Below, in pieces: positions 42,735 through 58,915 of a DNA stretch of 64,000 nt. The position numbers and the translations under genes are program-made. The DNA lies in NCBI GenBank assembly GCA_032622095.1, contig CP136063.1, positions 149,165,379 to 149,229,378 of the forward strand, given 5' to 3'. How positions within the stretch are numbered: position 1 is the stretch's first letter; each line of letters begins with the position of its first letter. The stretch is from Siphonodentalium dalli (Eukaryota > Mollusca > Scaphopoda > Gadilida > Siphonodentaliidae). The notes under the pieces are model-generated. The model saw only the letters and a program-made list of their open reading frames with translations, was not told the origin of the DNA and searched no databases.

Positions 42735-45655
42735 CCGAATGACCCCAAAATTACTCGTTCCCATCTACATGTCAATATTAACATCCATGACAAATTTCAT
42801 GATGATCAGACGAACAGTACGACCTGTGCCCCGTGCTAATGGATTGAATTTTGAAATCCAAGATGGCCGCTGGCAGCCATGTTTTTTGTCCGAATGACCC
42901 CAAAATGACTCGTTCCCATCTACATTCCAATTTCAACAGCCACGACAAATTTTATGATGATCGGACTAAAGGTACGACCTGTAGCCCGTGCTAAAGGATT
43001 TAGTCATACAAAGAGTGAAATCAAAGATGCCTGCTGGCGGCCATGTTTTTTGACCGAATGACGCCAAAATGACTCGTTCCCATCTACATGTCATTATTAA
43101 CATTCATGACAAATTTTATGATGATCAGACTAAAGGTACGACCTGTAGCCCGTGCTAAAGGATTTAGTCATACAAAGAGTAAAATTCAAGATGGCTGCTG
43201 GTGGCCATGTTTTTGGGCCAAATGACCCCAAAATTACTCGTTCCCATCTACATGTCAATATTAACATCCATGACAAATTTCATGATGATCAGACGAACAG
43301 TACGACCTGTGCCCCGTGCTAATGGATTGAATTTTGAAATCCAAGATGGCCGCTGGCAGCAATGTTTTTTGTCCGAATGACCCCAAAATGACTCGTTCCC
43401 ATCTACATTCCAATTTCAACAGCCACGACAAATTTTATGATGATCAGACTAAAGGTACGACCTGTAGCCCGTGCTAAAGGATTTAGTCATACAAAGAGTA
43501 AAATCCAAGATGGCTGCTGGCGGCCATGTTTTTAGGCCAAATGACCCCAAAATGACTCGTTCCCATCTACATGTCAATATTAACATCTATGACAAATTTG
43601 ATGATGATCAGACTAAAGGTACGACCTGTAGCCCGTGCTAAAGAATTTAGTCATACAAAGAGTAAAATCCAAGATGGCTGCTGGCCGCCATGTTTTTTGG
43701 CCGAATGACCCCAAAATTACTCGTTCCCATTTACATGTCAATATTAACATCCATGACAAATTTCATGATGATCAGACGAACAGTACGACCTGTAGCCCGT
43801 GCTAAAGGATTTAGTCATACAAAGAGTAAAATCCAAGATGGCTGCTGGCGGCCATTATTTTTTGTCCGAATGACCCCAAAATGGCTCGTTCCCATCTACA
43901 TTCCAATTTCAACAGCCATCACAAATTTTATGATGATCAGACTAAAGGTACGACCTGTAGCCCGTGCTAAAGGATTTAGTCATACAAAGAGTAAAATCCA
44001 AGATGGCTGCTGGCGGCCATGTTTTTGGGCCAAATGACCCCAAAATGAATCGTTCCCATCTACATGTCAATATTAACATCCATGACAAATTTGATGATAT
44101 CAGACTAAAGGTACGACCTGTAGCCCGTGCTAAAGGATTTAGTCATACAAAGAGTGAAATCAAAGATGCCTGCTGGCGGCCATGTTTTTTGGCCGAATGA
44201 CCCCAAAATTACTCGTTCCCATCTACATGTCAATATTAACATCCATGACAAATTTCATGATGATCAGACGAACAGTACGACCTGTGCCCCGTGCTAATGG
44301 ATTGAATTTTGAAATCCAAGATGGCCGCTGGCAGCCATGTTTTTTGTCCGAATGACCCCAAAATGACTCGTTCCCATCTACATTCCAATTTCAACAGCCA
44401 CGACAAATTTTATGATGATCGGACTAAAGGTACGACCTGTAGCCCGTGCTAAAGGATTTAGTCATACAAAGAGTGAAATCAAAGATGCCTGCTGGCGGCC
44501 ATGTTTTTTGACCGAATGACGCCAAAATGACTCGTTCCCATCTACATGTCATTATTAACATTCATGACAAATTTTATGATGATCAGACTAAAGGTACGAC
44601 CTGTAGCCCGTGCTAAAGGATTTAGTCATACAAAGAGTAAAATTCAAGATGGCTGCTGGTGGCCATGTTTTTGGGCCAAATGACCCCAAAATTACTCGTT
44701 CCCATCTACATGTCAATATTAACATCCATGACAAATTTCATGATGATCAGACGAACAGTACGACCTGTGCCCCGTGCTAATGGATTGAATTTTGAAATCC
44801 AAGATGGCCGCTGGCAGCAATGTTTTTTGTCCGAATGACCCCAAAATGACTCGTTCCCATCTACATTCCAATTTCAACAGCCACGACAAATTTTATGATG
44901 ATCAGACTAAAGGTACGACCTGTAGCCCGTGCTAAAGGATTTAGTCATACAAAGAGTAAAATCCAAGATGGCTGCTGGCGGCCATGTTTTTAGGCCAAAT
45001 GACCCCAAAATGACTCGTTCCCATCTACATGTCAATATTAACATCTATGACAAATTTGATGATGATCAGACTAAAGGTACGACCTGTAGCCCGTGCTAAA
45101 GAATTTAGTCATACAAAGAGTAAAATCCAAGATGGCTGCTGGCCGCCATGTTTTTTGGCCGAATGACCCCAAAATTACTCGTTCCCATTTACATGTCAAT
45201 ATTAACATCCATGACAAATTTCATGATGATCAGACGAACAGTACGACCTGTAGCCCGTGCTAAAGGATTTAGTCATACAAAGAGTAAAATCCAAGATGGC
45301 TGCTGGCGGCCATTATTTTTTGTCCGAATGACCCCAAAATGGCTCGTTCCCATCTACATTCCAATTTCAACAGCCATCACAAATTTTATGATGATCAGAC
45401 TAAAGGTACGACCTGTAGCCCGTGCTAAAGGATTTAGTCATACAAAGAGTAAAATCCAAGATGGCTGCTGGCGGCCATGTTTTTGGGCCAAATGACCCCA
45501 AAATGAATCGTTCCCATCTACATGTCAATATTAACATCCATGACAAATTTGATGATATCAGACTAAAGGTACGACCTGTAGCCCGTGCTAAAGGATTTAG
45601 TCATACAAAGAGTGAAATCAAAGATGCCTGCTGGCGGCCATGTTTTTTGGCCGAA
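42735..45655 (+). repeat. Recent 1458-bp duplication inside the array
   Basis: 42735-44192 and 44193-45650 appear identical, including private variants: GGCAGCAATG (43363 and 44821), AACATCTATGAC (43584 and 45042), CCCATTTACATG (43728 and 45186) and the one-codon loss GATGATATCAGAC (44092 and 45550). This is a nine-monomer block copied very recently, or an assembly duplication. Confidence 0.85.
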
Positions 45656-48600
45656 TGACCCCAAAATGACTCGTTCCCATCTACATGTCATTATTAACAT
45701 TCTTGACAAATTTTATGATGATCAGACTAAAAGTACGACCTGTAGCCCGTGCTAAAGAATTTAGTCATACAAAGAGTAAAATCCAAGATGGCTGCTGGCC
45801 GCCATGTTTTTTGGCCGAATGACCCCAAAATGACTCGTTCCCATCTACATGTCAATATTAACATCCATGACAAATTTCATGATGATCAGACGAACAGTAC
45901 GACCTGTGGCCCGTGCTAATGGATTGAATTTTGAAATCCAAGATGGCCGCTGGCAGCCATGTTTTTTGTCCGAATGACCCCAAAATGACTCGTTCCCATC
46001 TACATGTCAATATTAACATCCATGACAAATTTGATGATGATCAGACTAAAGGTACGACCTGTAGCCCGTGCTAAAGGATTTAGTCATACAAAGAGTAAAA
46101 TCCAAGATGGCTGCTGGCGGCCATTATTTTTTGTCCGAATGACCCCAAAATGGCTCGTTCCCATCTACATTCCAATTTCAACAGCCATCACAAATTTTAT
46201 GATGATCAGACTAAAGGTACGACTTGTAGCCCGTGCTAAAGAATTTAGTCATACAAAGAGTAAAATCCAAGATGGCTGCTGGCGGCCATGTTTTTGGGCC
46301 AAATGACCCCAAAATGACTCGTTCCCATCTACATGTCAATATTAACATCCATGACAAATTTGATGATGATCAGACTAAAGGTACGACCTGTAGCCCGTGC
46401 TAAAGAATTTAGTCATACAAAGAGTAAAATCCAAGAAGGCTGCTGGCCGCCATGTTTTTTGGCCGAATGACCCCAAAATTACTCGTTCCCATCTACATGT
46501 CAATATTAACATCCATGACAAATTTCATGATGATCAGACGAACAGTACGACCTGTGCCCCGTGCTAATGGATTGAATTTTGAAATCCAAGATGGCCGCTG
46601 GCAGCCATGTTTTTTGTCCGAATGACCCCAAAAAGACTCGTTCCCATGTACATTCCAATTTCAACAGCCACGACAAATTTTATGATGATCGGACTAAAGG
46701 TACGACCTGTAGCCCGTGCTAAAGGATTTAGTCATACAAAGAGTGAAATCAAAGATGCCTGCTGGTGGCCATGTTTTTTGGCCGAATGACCCCAAAATGA
46801 CTCGTTCCCATCTACATGTCATTATTAACATTCTTGACAAATTTTATGATGATCAGACTAAAAGTACGACCTGTAGCCCGTGCTAAAGAATTTAGTCATA
46901 CAAAGAGTAAAATCCAAGATGGCTGCTGGCGGCCATGTTTTTGGGCCAAATGACCCCAAAATGACTCGTTCCCATCTACATGTCAATATTAAACATCCAT
47001 GACAAATTTGATGATGATCAGACTAAAGGTACGACCTGTAGCCCGTGCTAAAGGATTTAGTCATACAAAGAGTAAAATCCAAGATGGCTGCTGGCGGCCA
47101 TTATTTTTTGTCCGAATGACCCCAAAATGGCTCGTTCCCATCTACATCCAATTTCAACAGCCATCACAAATTTTATGATGATCAGACTAAAGGTACGACC
47201 TGTAGCCCGTGCTAAAGAATTTAGTCATACAAAGAGTAAAATCCAAGATGGCTGCTGGTGGCCATGTTTTTGGGCCAAATGACCCCAAAATGACTCGTTC
47301 CCATCTACATGTCAATATTAACATCCATGACAAATTTGATGATGATCAGACTAAAGGTACGACCTGTAGCCCGTGCTAAAGAATTTAGTCATACAAAGAG
47401 TAAAATCCAAGATGGCTGCTGGCCGCCATGTTTTTTGGCCGAATGACCCCAAAATTACTCGTTCCCATCTACATGTCAATATTAACATCCATGACAAATT
47501 TCATGATGATCAGACGAACAGTACGACCTGTGCCCCGTGCTAATGGATTGAATTTTGAAATCCAAGATGGCCGCTGGCAGCCATGTTTTTTGTCCGAATG
47601 ACCCCAAAATGACTCGTTCCCATCTACATTCCAATTTCAACAGCCACGACAAATTTTATGATGATCGGACTAAAGGTACGACCTGTAGCCCGTGCTAAAG
47701 GATTTAGTCATACAAAGAGTGAAATCAAAGATGCCTGCTGGCGGCCATGTTTTTTGGCCGAATGACCCCAAAATAACTCGTTCCCATCTACATGTCATTA
47801 TTAACATTCTTGACAAATTTTATGATGATCAGACTAAAAGTACGACCTGTAGCCCGTGCTAAAGAATTTAGTCATACAAAGAGTAAAATCCAAGATGGCT
47901 GCTGGCGGCCATGTTTTTGGGCCAAATGACCCCAAAATGACTCGTTCCCATCTACATGTCAATATTAACATCCATGACAAATTTGATGATGATCAGACTA
48001 AAGGTACGACCTGTAGCCCGTGCTAAAGGATTTAGTCATACAAAGAGTAAAATCCAAGATGGCTGCTGGCGGCCATTATTTTTTGTCCGAATGACCCCCA
48101 AAATGGCTCGTTCCCATCTACATTCCAATTTCAACAGCCATCACAAATTTTATGATGATCAGACTAAAGGTACGACCTGTAGCCCGTGCTAAAGGATTTA
48201 GTCATACAAAGAGTAAAATCCAAGATGCGGCTGCTGGCGGCCATGTTTTAGGGCCAAATGACCCCAAAATGACTCGTTCCCATCTACATGTCAATATTAA
48301 CATCCATGACAAATTTGATGATGATCAGACTAAAGGTACGACCTGTAGCCCGTGCTAAAGGATTTAGTCATACAAAGAGTGAAATCAAAGATGCCTGCTG
48401 GCGGCCATGTTTTTTGGCCGAATGACCCCAAAATGACTCGTTCCCATCTACATGTCATTATTAACATTCTTGACAAATTTTATGATGATCAGACTAAAAG
48501 TACGACCTGTAGCCCGTGCTAAAGAATTTAGTCATACAAAGAGTAAAATCCAAGATGGCTGCTGGCCGCCATGTTTTTTGGCCGAATGACCCCAAAATGA

Positions 48601-51600
48601 CTCGTTCCCATCTACATGTCAATATTAACATCCATGACAAATTTCATGATGATCAGACGAACAGTACGACCTGTGGCCCGTGCTAATGGATTGAATTTTG
48701 AAATCCAAGATGGCCGCTGGCAGCCATGTTTTTTGTCCGAATGACCCCAAAATGACTCGTTCCCATCTACATTCCAATTTCAACAGCCACGACAAATTTT
48801 ATGATGATCGGACTAAAGGTACGACCTGTAGCCCGTGCTAAAGGATTTAGTCATACAAAGAGTAAAATCCAAGATGGCTGCTGGCGGCCATTATTTTTTG
48901 TCCGAATGACCCCAAAATGGCTCGTTCCCATCTACATTCCAATTTCAACAGCCATCACAAATTTTATGATGATCAGACTAAAGGTACGACTTGTAGCCCG
49001 TGCTAAAGAATTTAGTCATACAAAGAATAAAATCCAAGATGGCTGCTGGCGGCCATGTTTTTGGGCCAAATGACCCCAAAATGACTCGTTCCCATCTACA
49101 TGTCAATATTAACATCCATGACAAATTTGATGATGATCAGACTAAAGGTACGACCTGTAGCCCGTGCTAAAGAATTTAGTCATACAAAGAGTAAAATCCA
49201 AGATGGCTGCTGGCCGCCATGTTTTTTGGCCGAATGACCCCAAAATTACTCATTCCCATCTACATGTCAATATTAACATCCATGACAAATTTCATGATGA
49301 TCAGACGAACAGTACGACCTGTGCCCCGTGCTAATGGATTGAATTTTGAAATCCAAGATGGCCGCTGGCAGCCATGTTTTTTGTCCGAATGACCCCAAAA
49401 TGACTCGTTCCCATCTACATTCCAATTTCAACAGCCACGACAAATTTTATGATGATCGGACTAAAGGTACGACCTGTAGCCCGTGCTAAAGGATTTAGTC
49501 ATACAAAGAGTGAAATCAAAGATGCCTGCTGGCGGCCATGTTTTTTGGCCGAATGACCCCAAAATGACTCGTTCCCATCTACATGTCATTATTAACATTC
49601 TTGACAAATTTTATGATGATCAGACTAAAAGTACGACCTGTAGCTCGTGCTAAAGAATTTAGTCATACAAAGAGTAAAATCCAAGATGGCTGCTGGCGGC
49701 CATGTTTTTGGGCCAAATGACCCCAAAATGACTCGTTCCCATCTACATGTCAATATTAACATCCATGACAAATTTGATGATGATCAGACTAAAGGTACGA
49801 CCTGTAGCCCGTGCTAAAGGATTTAGTCATACAAAGAGTAAAATCCAAGATGGCTGCTGGCGGCCATTATTTTTTGTCCGAATGACCCCAAAATGGCTCG
49901 TTCCCATCTACATTCCAATTTCAACAGCCATCACAAATTTTATGATGATCAGACTAAAGGTACGACCTGTAGCCCGTGCTAAAGAATTTAGTCATACAAA
50001 GAGTAAAATCCAAGATGGCTGCTGGTGGCCATGTTTTTGGGCCAAATGACCCCAAAATGACTCGTTCCCATCTACATGTCAATATTAACATCCATGACAA
50101 ATTTGATGATGATCAGACTAAAGGTACGACCTGTAGCCCGTGCTAAAGAATTTAGTCATACAAAGAGTAAAATCCAAGATGGCTGCTGGCCGCCATGTTT
50201 TTTGGCTGAATGACCCCAAAATTACTCGTTCCCATCTACATGTCAATATTAACATCCATGACAAATTTCATGATGATCAGACGAACAGTACGACCTGTGC
50301 CCCGTGCTAATGGATTGAATTTTGAAATCCAAGATGGCCGCTGGCAGCCATGTTTTTTGTCCGAATGACCCCAAAATGACTCGTTCCCATCTACATTCCA
50401 ATTTCAACAGCCACGACAAATTTTATGATGATCGGACTAAAGGTACGACCTGTAGCCCGTGCTAAAGGATTTAGTCATACAAAGAGTGAAATCAAAGATG
50501 CCTGCTGGCGGCCATGTTTTTTGGCCGAATGACCCCAAAATAACTCGTTCCCATCTACATGTCATTATTAACATTCTTGACAAATTTTATGATGATCAGA
50601 CTAAAAGTACGACCTGTAGCTCGTGCTAAAGAATTTAGTCATACAAAGAGTAAAATCCAAGATGGCTGCTGGCGGCCATGTTTTTGGGCCAAATGACCCC
50701 AAAATGACTCGTTCCCATCTACATGTCAATATTAACATCCATGACAAATTTGATGATGATCAGACTAAAGGTACGACCTGTAGCCCGTGCTAAAGGATTT
50801 AGTCATACAAAGAGTAAAATCCAAGATGGCTGCTGGCGGCCATTATTTTTTGTCCGAATGACCCCAAAATGGCTCGTTCCCATCTACATTCCAATTTCAA
50901 CAGCCATCACAAATTTTATGATGATCAGACTAAAGGTACGACCTGTAGCCCGTGCTAAAGGATTTAGTCATACAAAGAGTAAAATCCAAGATGGCTGCTG
51001 GCGGCCATGTTTTAGGGCCAAATGACCCCAAAATGACTCGTTCCCATCTACATGTCAATATTAACATCCATGACAAATTTGATGATGATCAGACTAAAGG
51101 TACGACCTGTAGCCCGTGCTAAAGGATTTAGTCATACAAAGAGTGAAATCAAAGATGCCTGCTGGCGGCCATGTTTTTTGGCCGAATGACCCCAAAATGA
51201 CTCGTTCCCATCTACATGTCATTATTAACATTCTTGACAAATTTTATGATGATCAGACTAAAAGTACGACCTGTAGCCCGTGCTAAAGAATTTAGTCATA
51301 CAAAGAGTAAAATCCAAGATGGCTGCTGGCCGCCATGTTTTTTGGCCGAATGACCCCAAAATGACTCGTTCCCATCTACATGTCAATATTAACATCCATG
51401 ACAAATTTCATGATGATCAGACGAACAGTACGACCTGTGGCCCGTGCTAATGGATTGAATTTTGAAATCCAAGATGGCCGCTGGCAGCCATGTTTTTTGT
51501 CCGAATGACCCCAAAATGACTCGTTCCAATCTACATTCCAATTTCAACAGCCACGACAAATTTTATGATGATCGGACTAAAGGTACGACCTGTAGCCCGT

Positions 51601-54600
51601 GCTAAAGGATTTAGTCATACAAAGAGTGAAATCAAAGATGCCTGCTGGCGGCCATGTTTTTTGGCCGAATGACCCCAAAATGACTCGTTCCCATCTACAT
51701 GTCATTATTAACATTCTTGACAAATTTTATGATGATCAGACTAAAAGTACGACCTGTAGCCCGTGCTAAAGAATTTAGTCATACAAAGAGTAAAATCCAA
51801 GATGGCTGCTGGCGGCCATGTTTTTGGGCCAAATGACCCCAAAATGACTCGTTTCCCATCTACATGTCAATATTAACATCCATGACAAATTTGATGATGA
51901 TCAGACTAAAGGTACGACCTGTAGCCCGTGCTAAAGGATTTAGTCATACAAAGAGTAAAATCCAAGATGGCTGCTGGCGGCCATGTTTTTGGGCCAAATG
52001 ACCCCAAAATGACTCGTTCCCATCTACATGTCATTATTAACATTCTTGACAAATTTTATGATGATCAGACTAAAAGTACGACCTGTAGCCCGTGCTAAAG
52101 AATTTAGTCATACAAAGAGTAAAATCCAAGATAGCTGCTGGCGGCCATGTTTTTGGGCCAAATGACCCCAAAATGACTCGTTCCCATCTACATGTCAATA
52201 TTAACATCCATGACAAATTTGATGATGATCAGACTAAAGGTACGACCTGTAGCCCGTGCTAAAGAATTTAGTCATACAAAGAGTAAAATCCAAGATGGCT
52301 GCTGGCCGCCATGTTTTTTGGCCGAATGACCCCAAAATTACTCGTTCCCATCTACATGTCAATATTAACATCCATGACAAATTTCATGATGATCAGACGA
52401 ACAGTACGACCTGTGGCCCGTGCTAATGGATTGAATTTTGAAATCCAAGATGGCCGCTGGCAGCCATGTTTTTTGTCCGAATGACCCCAAAATGACTCGT
52501 TCCCATCTACATTCCAATTTCAACAGCCACGACAAATTTTATGATGATCGGACTAAAGGTACGACCTGTAGCCCATGCTAAAGGATTTAGTCATACAAAG
52601 AGTGAAATCAAAGATGCCTGCTGGCGGCCATGTTTTTTGGCCGAATGACCCCAAAATGACTCGTTCCCATCTACATGTCATTATTAACATTCTTGACAAA
52701 TTTTATGATGATCAGACTAAAAGTACGACCTGTAGCCCGTGCTAAAGAATTTAGTCATACAAAGAGTAAAATCCAAGATGGCTGCTGGCGGCCATGTTTT
52801 TGGGCCAAATGACCCCAAAATGACTCGTTCCCATCTACATGTCAATATTAACATCCATGACAAATTTGATGATGATCAGACTAAAGGTACGACCTGTAGC
52901 CCGTGCTAAAGGATTTAGTCATACAAAGAGTCAAATCCAAGATGGCTGCTGGCGGCCATTATTTTTTGTCCGAATGACCCCAAAATGGCTCGTTCCCATC
53001 TACATTCCAATTTCAACAGCCATCACAAATTTTATGATGATCAGACTAAAGGTACGACCTGTAGCCCGTGCTAAAGGATTTAGTCATACAAAGAGTAAAA
53101 TCCAAGATGGCTGCTGGCGGCCATGTTTTTGGGCCAAATGACCCCAAAATGACTCGTTCCCATCTACATGTCATTATTAACATTCTTGACAAATTTTATG
53201 ATGATCAGACTAAAAGTACGACCTGTAGCCCGTGCTAAAGAATTTAGTCATACAAAGAGTAAAATCCAAGATGGCTGCTGGCGGCCATGTTTTTGGGCCA
53301 AATGACCCCAAAATGACTCGTTCCCATCTACATGTCAATATTAACATCCATGACAAATTTGATGATGATCAGACTAAAGGTACGACCTGTAGCCCGTGCT
53401 AAAGAATTTAGTCATACAAAGAGTAAAATCCAAGATGGCTGCTGGCCGCCATGTTTTTTGGCCGAATGACCCCAAAATTATTCGTTCCCATCTACATGTC
53501 AATATTAACATCCATGACAAATTTCATGATGATCAGACGAACAGTACGACCTGTGGCCCGTGCTAATGGATTGAATTTTGAAATCCAAGATGGCCGCTGG
53601 CAGCCATGTTTTTTGTCCGAATGACCCCAAAATGACTCGTTCCCATCTACATTCCAATTTCAACAGCCACGACAAATTTTATGATGATCGGACTAAAGGT
53701 ACGACCTGTAGCCCATGCTAAAGGATTTAGTCATACAAAGAGTGAAATCAAAGATGCCTGCTGGCGGCCATGTTTTTTGGCCGAATGACCCCAAAATGAC
53801 TCGTTCCCATCTACATGTCATTATTAACATTCTTGACAAATTTTATGATGATCAGACTAAAAGTACGACCTGTAGCCCGTGCTAAAGAATTTAGTCATAC
53901 AAAGAGTAAAATCCAAGATGGCTGCTGGCGGCCATGTTTTTGGGCCAAATGACCCCAAAATGACTCGTTCCCATCTACATGTCAATATTAACATCCATGA
54001 CAAATTTGATGATGATCAGACTAAAGGTACGACCTGTAGCCCGTGCTAAAGGATTTAGTCATACAAAGAGTCAAATCCAAGATGGCTGCTGGCGGCCATT
54101 ATTTTTTGTCCGAATGACCCCAAAATGGCTCGTTCCCATCTACATTCCAATTTCAACAGCCATCACAAATTTTATGATGATCAGACTAAAAGTACGACCT
54201 GTAGCCCGTGCTAAAGGATTTAGTCATACAAAGAGTAAAATCCAAGATGGCTGCTGGCGGCCATGTTTTTGGGCCAAATGACCCCAAAATGACTCGTTCC
54301 CATCTACATGTCATTATTAACATTCTTGACAAATTTTATGATGATCAGACTAAAAGTACGACCTGTAGCCCGTGCTAAAGAATTTAGTCATACAAAGAGT
54401 AAAATCCAAGATGGCTGCTGGCGGCCATGTTTTTGGGCCAAATGACCCCAAAATGACTCGTTCCCATCTACATGTCAATATTAACATCCATGACAAATTT
54501 GATGATGATCAGACTAAAGGTACGACCTGTAGCCCGTGCTAAAGAATTTAGTCATACAAAGAGTAAAATCCAAGATGGCTGCTGGCCGCCATGTTTTTTG

Positions 54601-57600
54601 GCCGAATGACCCCAAAATTATTCGTTCCCATCTACATGTCAATATTAACATCCATGACAAATTTCATGATGATCAGACGAACAGTACGACCTGTGGCCCG
54701 TGCTAATGGATTGAATTTTGAAATCCAAGATGGCCGCTGGCAGCCATGTTTTTTGTCCGAATGACCCCAAAATGACTCGTTCCCATCTACATTCCAATTT
54801 CAACAGCCACGACAAATTTTATGATGATCGGACTAAAAGTACGACCTGTAGCCCGTGCTAAAGAATTTAGTCATACAAAGAGTAAAATCCAAGATGGCTG
54901 CTGGCGGCCATGTTTTTGGGCCAAATGACCCCAAAATGACTCGTTCCCATCTACATGTCAATATTAACATCCATGACAAATTTGATGATGATCAGACTAA
55001 AGGTACGACCTGTAGCCCGTGCTAAAGGATTTAGTCATACAAAGAGTAAAATCCAAGATGGCTGCTGGCGGCCATTATTTTTTGTCCGAATGACCCCAAA
55101 ATGGCTCGTTCCCATCTACATTCCAATTTCAACAACCATCACAAATTTTATGATGATCAGACTAAAGGTACGACCTGTAGCCCGTGCTAAAGAATTTAGT
55201 CATACAAAGAGTAAAATCCAAGATGGCTGCTGGCGGCCATGTTTTTGGGCCAAATGACCCCAAAATGACTCGTTCCCATCTACATGTCAATATTAACTTC
55301 CATGACAAATTTGATGATGATCAGACTAAAGGTACGACCTGTAGCCCGTGCTAAAGGATTTAGTCATACAAAGAGTGAAATCAAAGATGCCTGCTAGCGG
55401 CCATGTTTTTTGGCCGAATGACCCCAAAATGACTCGTTCCCATCTACATGTCATTATTAACATTCTTGACAAATTTTATGATGATCAGACTAAAAGTACG
55501 ACCTGTAGCCCGTGCTAAAGAATTTAGTCATACAAAGAGTAAAATTCAAGATGGCTGCTGGCCGCCATGTTTTTTGGCCGAATGACCCCAAAATTACTCG
55601 TTCCCATCTACATGTCAATATTAACATCCATGACAAATTTCATGATGATCGGACGAACAGTACGACCTGTGGCCCGTGCTAATGGATTGAATTTTGAAAT
55701 CCAAGATGGCCGCTGGCAGCCATGTTTTTTGTCCGAATGACCCCAAAATGACTCGTTCCCATCAACATTCCAATTTCAACAGCCACGACAAATTTTATGA
55801 TGATCGGACTAAAGGTACGACCTGTAGCCCGTGCTAAAGGATTTAGTCATACAAAGAGTGAAATCAAAGATGCCTGCTGGCGGCCATGTTTTTTGGCCGA
55901 ATGACCCCAAAATGACTCGTTCCCATCTACATGTCAATATTAACATCCATGACAAATTTGATGATGATCAGACTAAAGGTACGACCTGTAGCCCGTGCTA
56001 AAGAATTTAGTCATACAAAGAGTAAAATCCAAGATGGCTGCTGGCCGCCATGTTTTTTGGCCGAATGACCCCAAAATTACTCGTTCCCATCTACATGTCA
56101 ATATTAACATCCATGACAAATTTCATGATGATCAGACGAACAGTACGACCTGTGGCCCGTGCTAATGGATTGAATTTTGAAATCCAAGATGGCCGCTGGC
56201 AGCCATGTTTTATGTCCGAATGACCCCAAAATGACTCGTTCCCATCTACATTCCAATTTCAACAGCCACGACAAATTTTATGATGATCGGACTAAAGGTA
56301 CGACCTGTAGCCCGTGCTAAAGGATTTAGTCATACAAAGAGTGAAATCAAAGATGCCTGCTGGCAGCCATGTTTTTTGGCCGAATAACCCCAAAATGACT
56401 CGTTCTCATCTACATGTCATTATTAACATTCTTGACAAATTTTATGATGATCAGACTAAAAGTACGACCTGTAGCCCGTGCTAAAGAATTTAGTCATACA
56501 AAGAGTAAAATCCAAGATGGCTGCTGGCGGCCATGTTTTTGGGCCAAATGACCCCAAAATGACTCGTTCCCATCTACATGTCAATATTAACATCCATGAC
56601 AAATTTGATGATGATGAGACTAAAGGTACGACCTGTAGCCCGTGCTAAAGGATTTAGTCATACAAAGAGTAAAATCCAAGATGGCTGCTGGCGGCCATTA
56701 TTTTTTGTCCGAATGACCCCAAAATGGCTCGTTCCCATCTACATTCCAATTTCAACAGCCATCACAAATTTTATGATGATCAGACTAAAGGTACGACCTG
56801 TAGCCCGTGCTAAAGAATTTAGTCATACAAAGAGTAAAATCCAAGATGGCTGCTGGCGGCCATGTTTTTGGGCCAAATGACCCCAAAATGACTCGTTCCC
56901 ATCTACATGTCAATATTAACATCCATGACAAATTTGATGATGATCAGACTAAAGGTACGACCTGTAGCCCGTGCTAAAGGATTTAGTCATACAAAGAGTG
57001 AAATCAAAGATGCCTGCTGGCGGCCATGTTTTTTGGCCGAATGACCCCAAAATGACTCGTTCCCATCTACATGTCATTATTAACATTCTTGACAAATTTT
57101 ATGATGATCAGACTAAAAGTACGACCTGTAGCCCGTGCTAAAGAATTTAGTCATACAAAGAGTAAAATCCAAGATGGCTGCTGGCCGCCATGTTTTTTGG
57201 CCGAATGACCCCAAAATTACTCGTTCCCATCTACATGTCAATATTAACATCCATGACAAATTTCATGATGATCAGACGAACAGTACGACCTGTGGCCCGT
57301 GCTAATGGACTGAATTTTGAAATCCAAGATGGCCGCTGGCAGCCATGTTTTTTGTCCGAATGACCCCAAAATGACTCGTTCCCATCTACATTCCAATTTC
57401 AACAGCCACGACAAATTTTATGATGATCGGACTAAAGGTACGACCTGTAGCCCGTGCTAAAGGATTTAGTCATACAAAGAGTGAAATCAAAGATGCCTGC
57501 TGGCGGCCATTTATTTTGGCCGAATGACCCCAAAATGACTCGTTCCCATCTACATGTCAATATTAACATCCATGACAAATTTGATGATGATCAGACTAAA

Positions 57601-58915
57601 GGTACGACCTGTAGCCCGTGCTAAAGAATTTAGTCATACAAAGAGTAAAATCCAAGATGGCTGCTGGCCGCCATGTTTTTTGGCCGAATGACCCCAAAAT
57701 TACTCGTTCCCATCTACATGTCAATATTAACATCCATGACAAATTTCATGATGATCAGACGAACAGTACGACCTGTGGCCCGTGCTAATGGATTGAATTT
57801 TGAAATCCAAGATGGCCGCTGGCAGCCATGTTTTTTGTCCGAATGACCCCAAAATGACTCGTTCCCATCTACATTCCAATTTCAACAGCCATCACAAATT
57901 TTATGATGATCGGACTAAAGGTACGACCTGTAGCCCATGCTAAAGGATTTAGTCATACAAAGAGTGAAATCAAAGATGCCTGCTGGCGGCCATGTTTTTT
58001 GGCCGAATGACCCCAAAATGACTCGTTCCCATCTACATGTCATTATTAACATTCTTGACAAATTTTATGATGATCAGACTAAAGGTACGACCTGTAGCCC
58101 GTGCTAAAGGATTTAGTCATACAAAGAGTCAAATCCAAGATGGCTGCTGGCGGCCATTATTTTTTGTCCGAATGACCCCAAAATGGCTCGTTCCCATCTA
58201 CATTCCAATTTCAACAGCCATCACAAATTTTATGATGATCAGACAAAAGGTACGACCTGTAGCCCGTGCTAAAGGATTTAGTCATACAAAGAGTAAAATC
58301 CAAGATGGCTGCTGGCGGCCATGTTTTTGGGCCAAATGACCCCAAAATGACTCGTTCCCATCTACATGTCATTATTAACATTCTTGACAAATTTTATGAT
58401 GATCAGACTAAAATTACGACCTGTAGCCCGTGCTAAAGAATTTAGTCATACAAAGAGTAAAATCCAAGATGGCTGCTGGCGGCCATGTTTTTGGGCCAAA
58501 TGACCCCAAAATGACTCGTTCCCATCTACATGTCAATATTAACATCCATGACAAATTTGATGATGATCAGACTAAAGGTACGACCTGTAGGCCGTGCTAA
58601 AGAATTTAGTCATACAAAGAGTAAAATCCAAGATGGCTGCTGGCCGCCATGTTTTTTGGCTGAATGACCCCAAAATTACTCGTTCCCATCTACATGTCAA
58701 TATTAACATCCATGACAAATTTCATGATGATCAGACGAACAGTACGACCTGTGGCCCGTGCTAATGGATTGAATTTTGAAATCCAAGATGGCCGCTGGCA
58801 GCCATGTTTTTTGTCCGAATGACCCCAAAATGACTCGTTCCCATCTACATTCCAATTTCAACAGCCACGACAAATTTTATGATGATCGGACTAAAGGTAC
58901 GACCTGTAGCCCATG

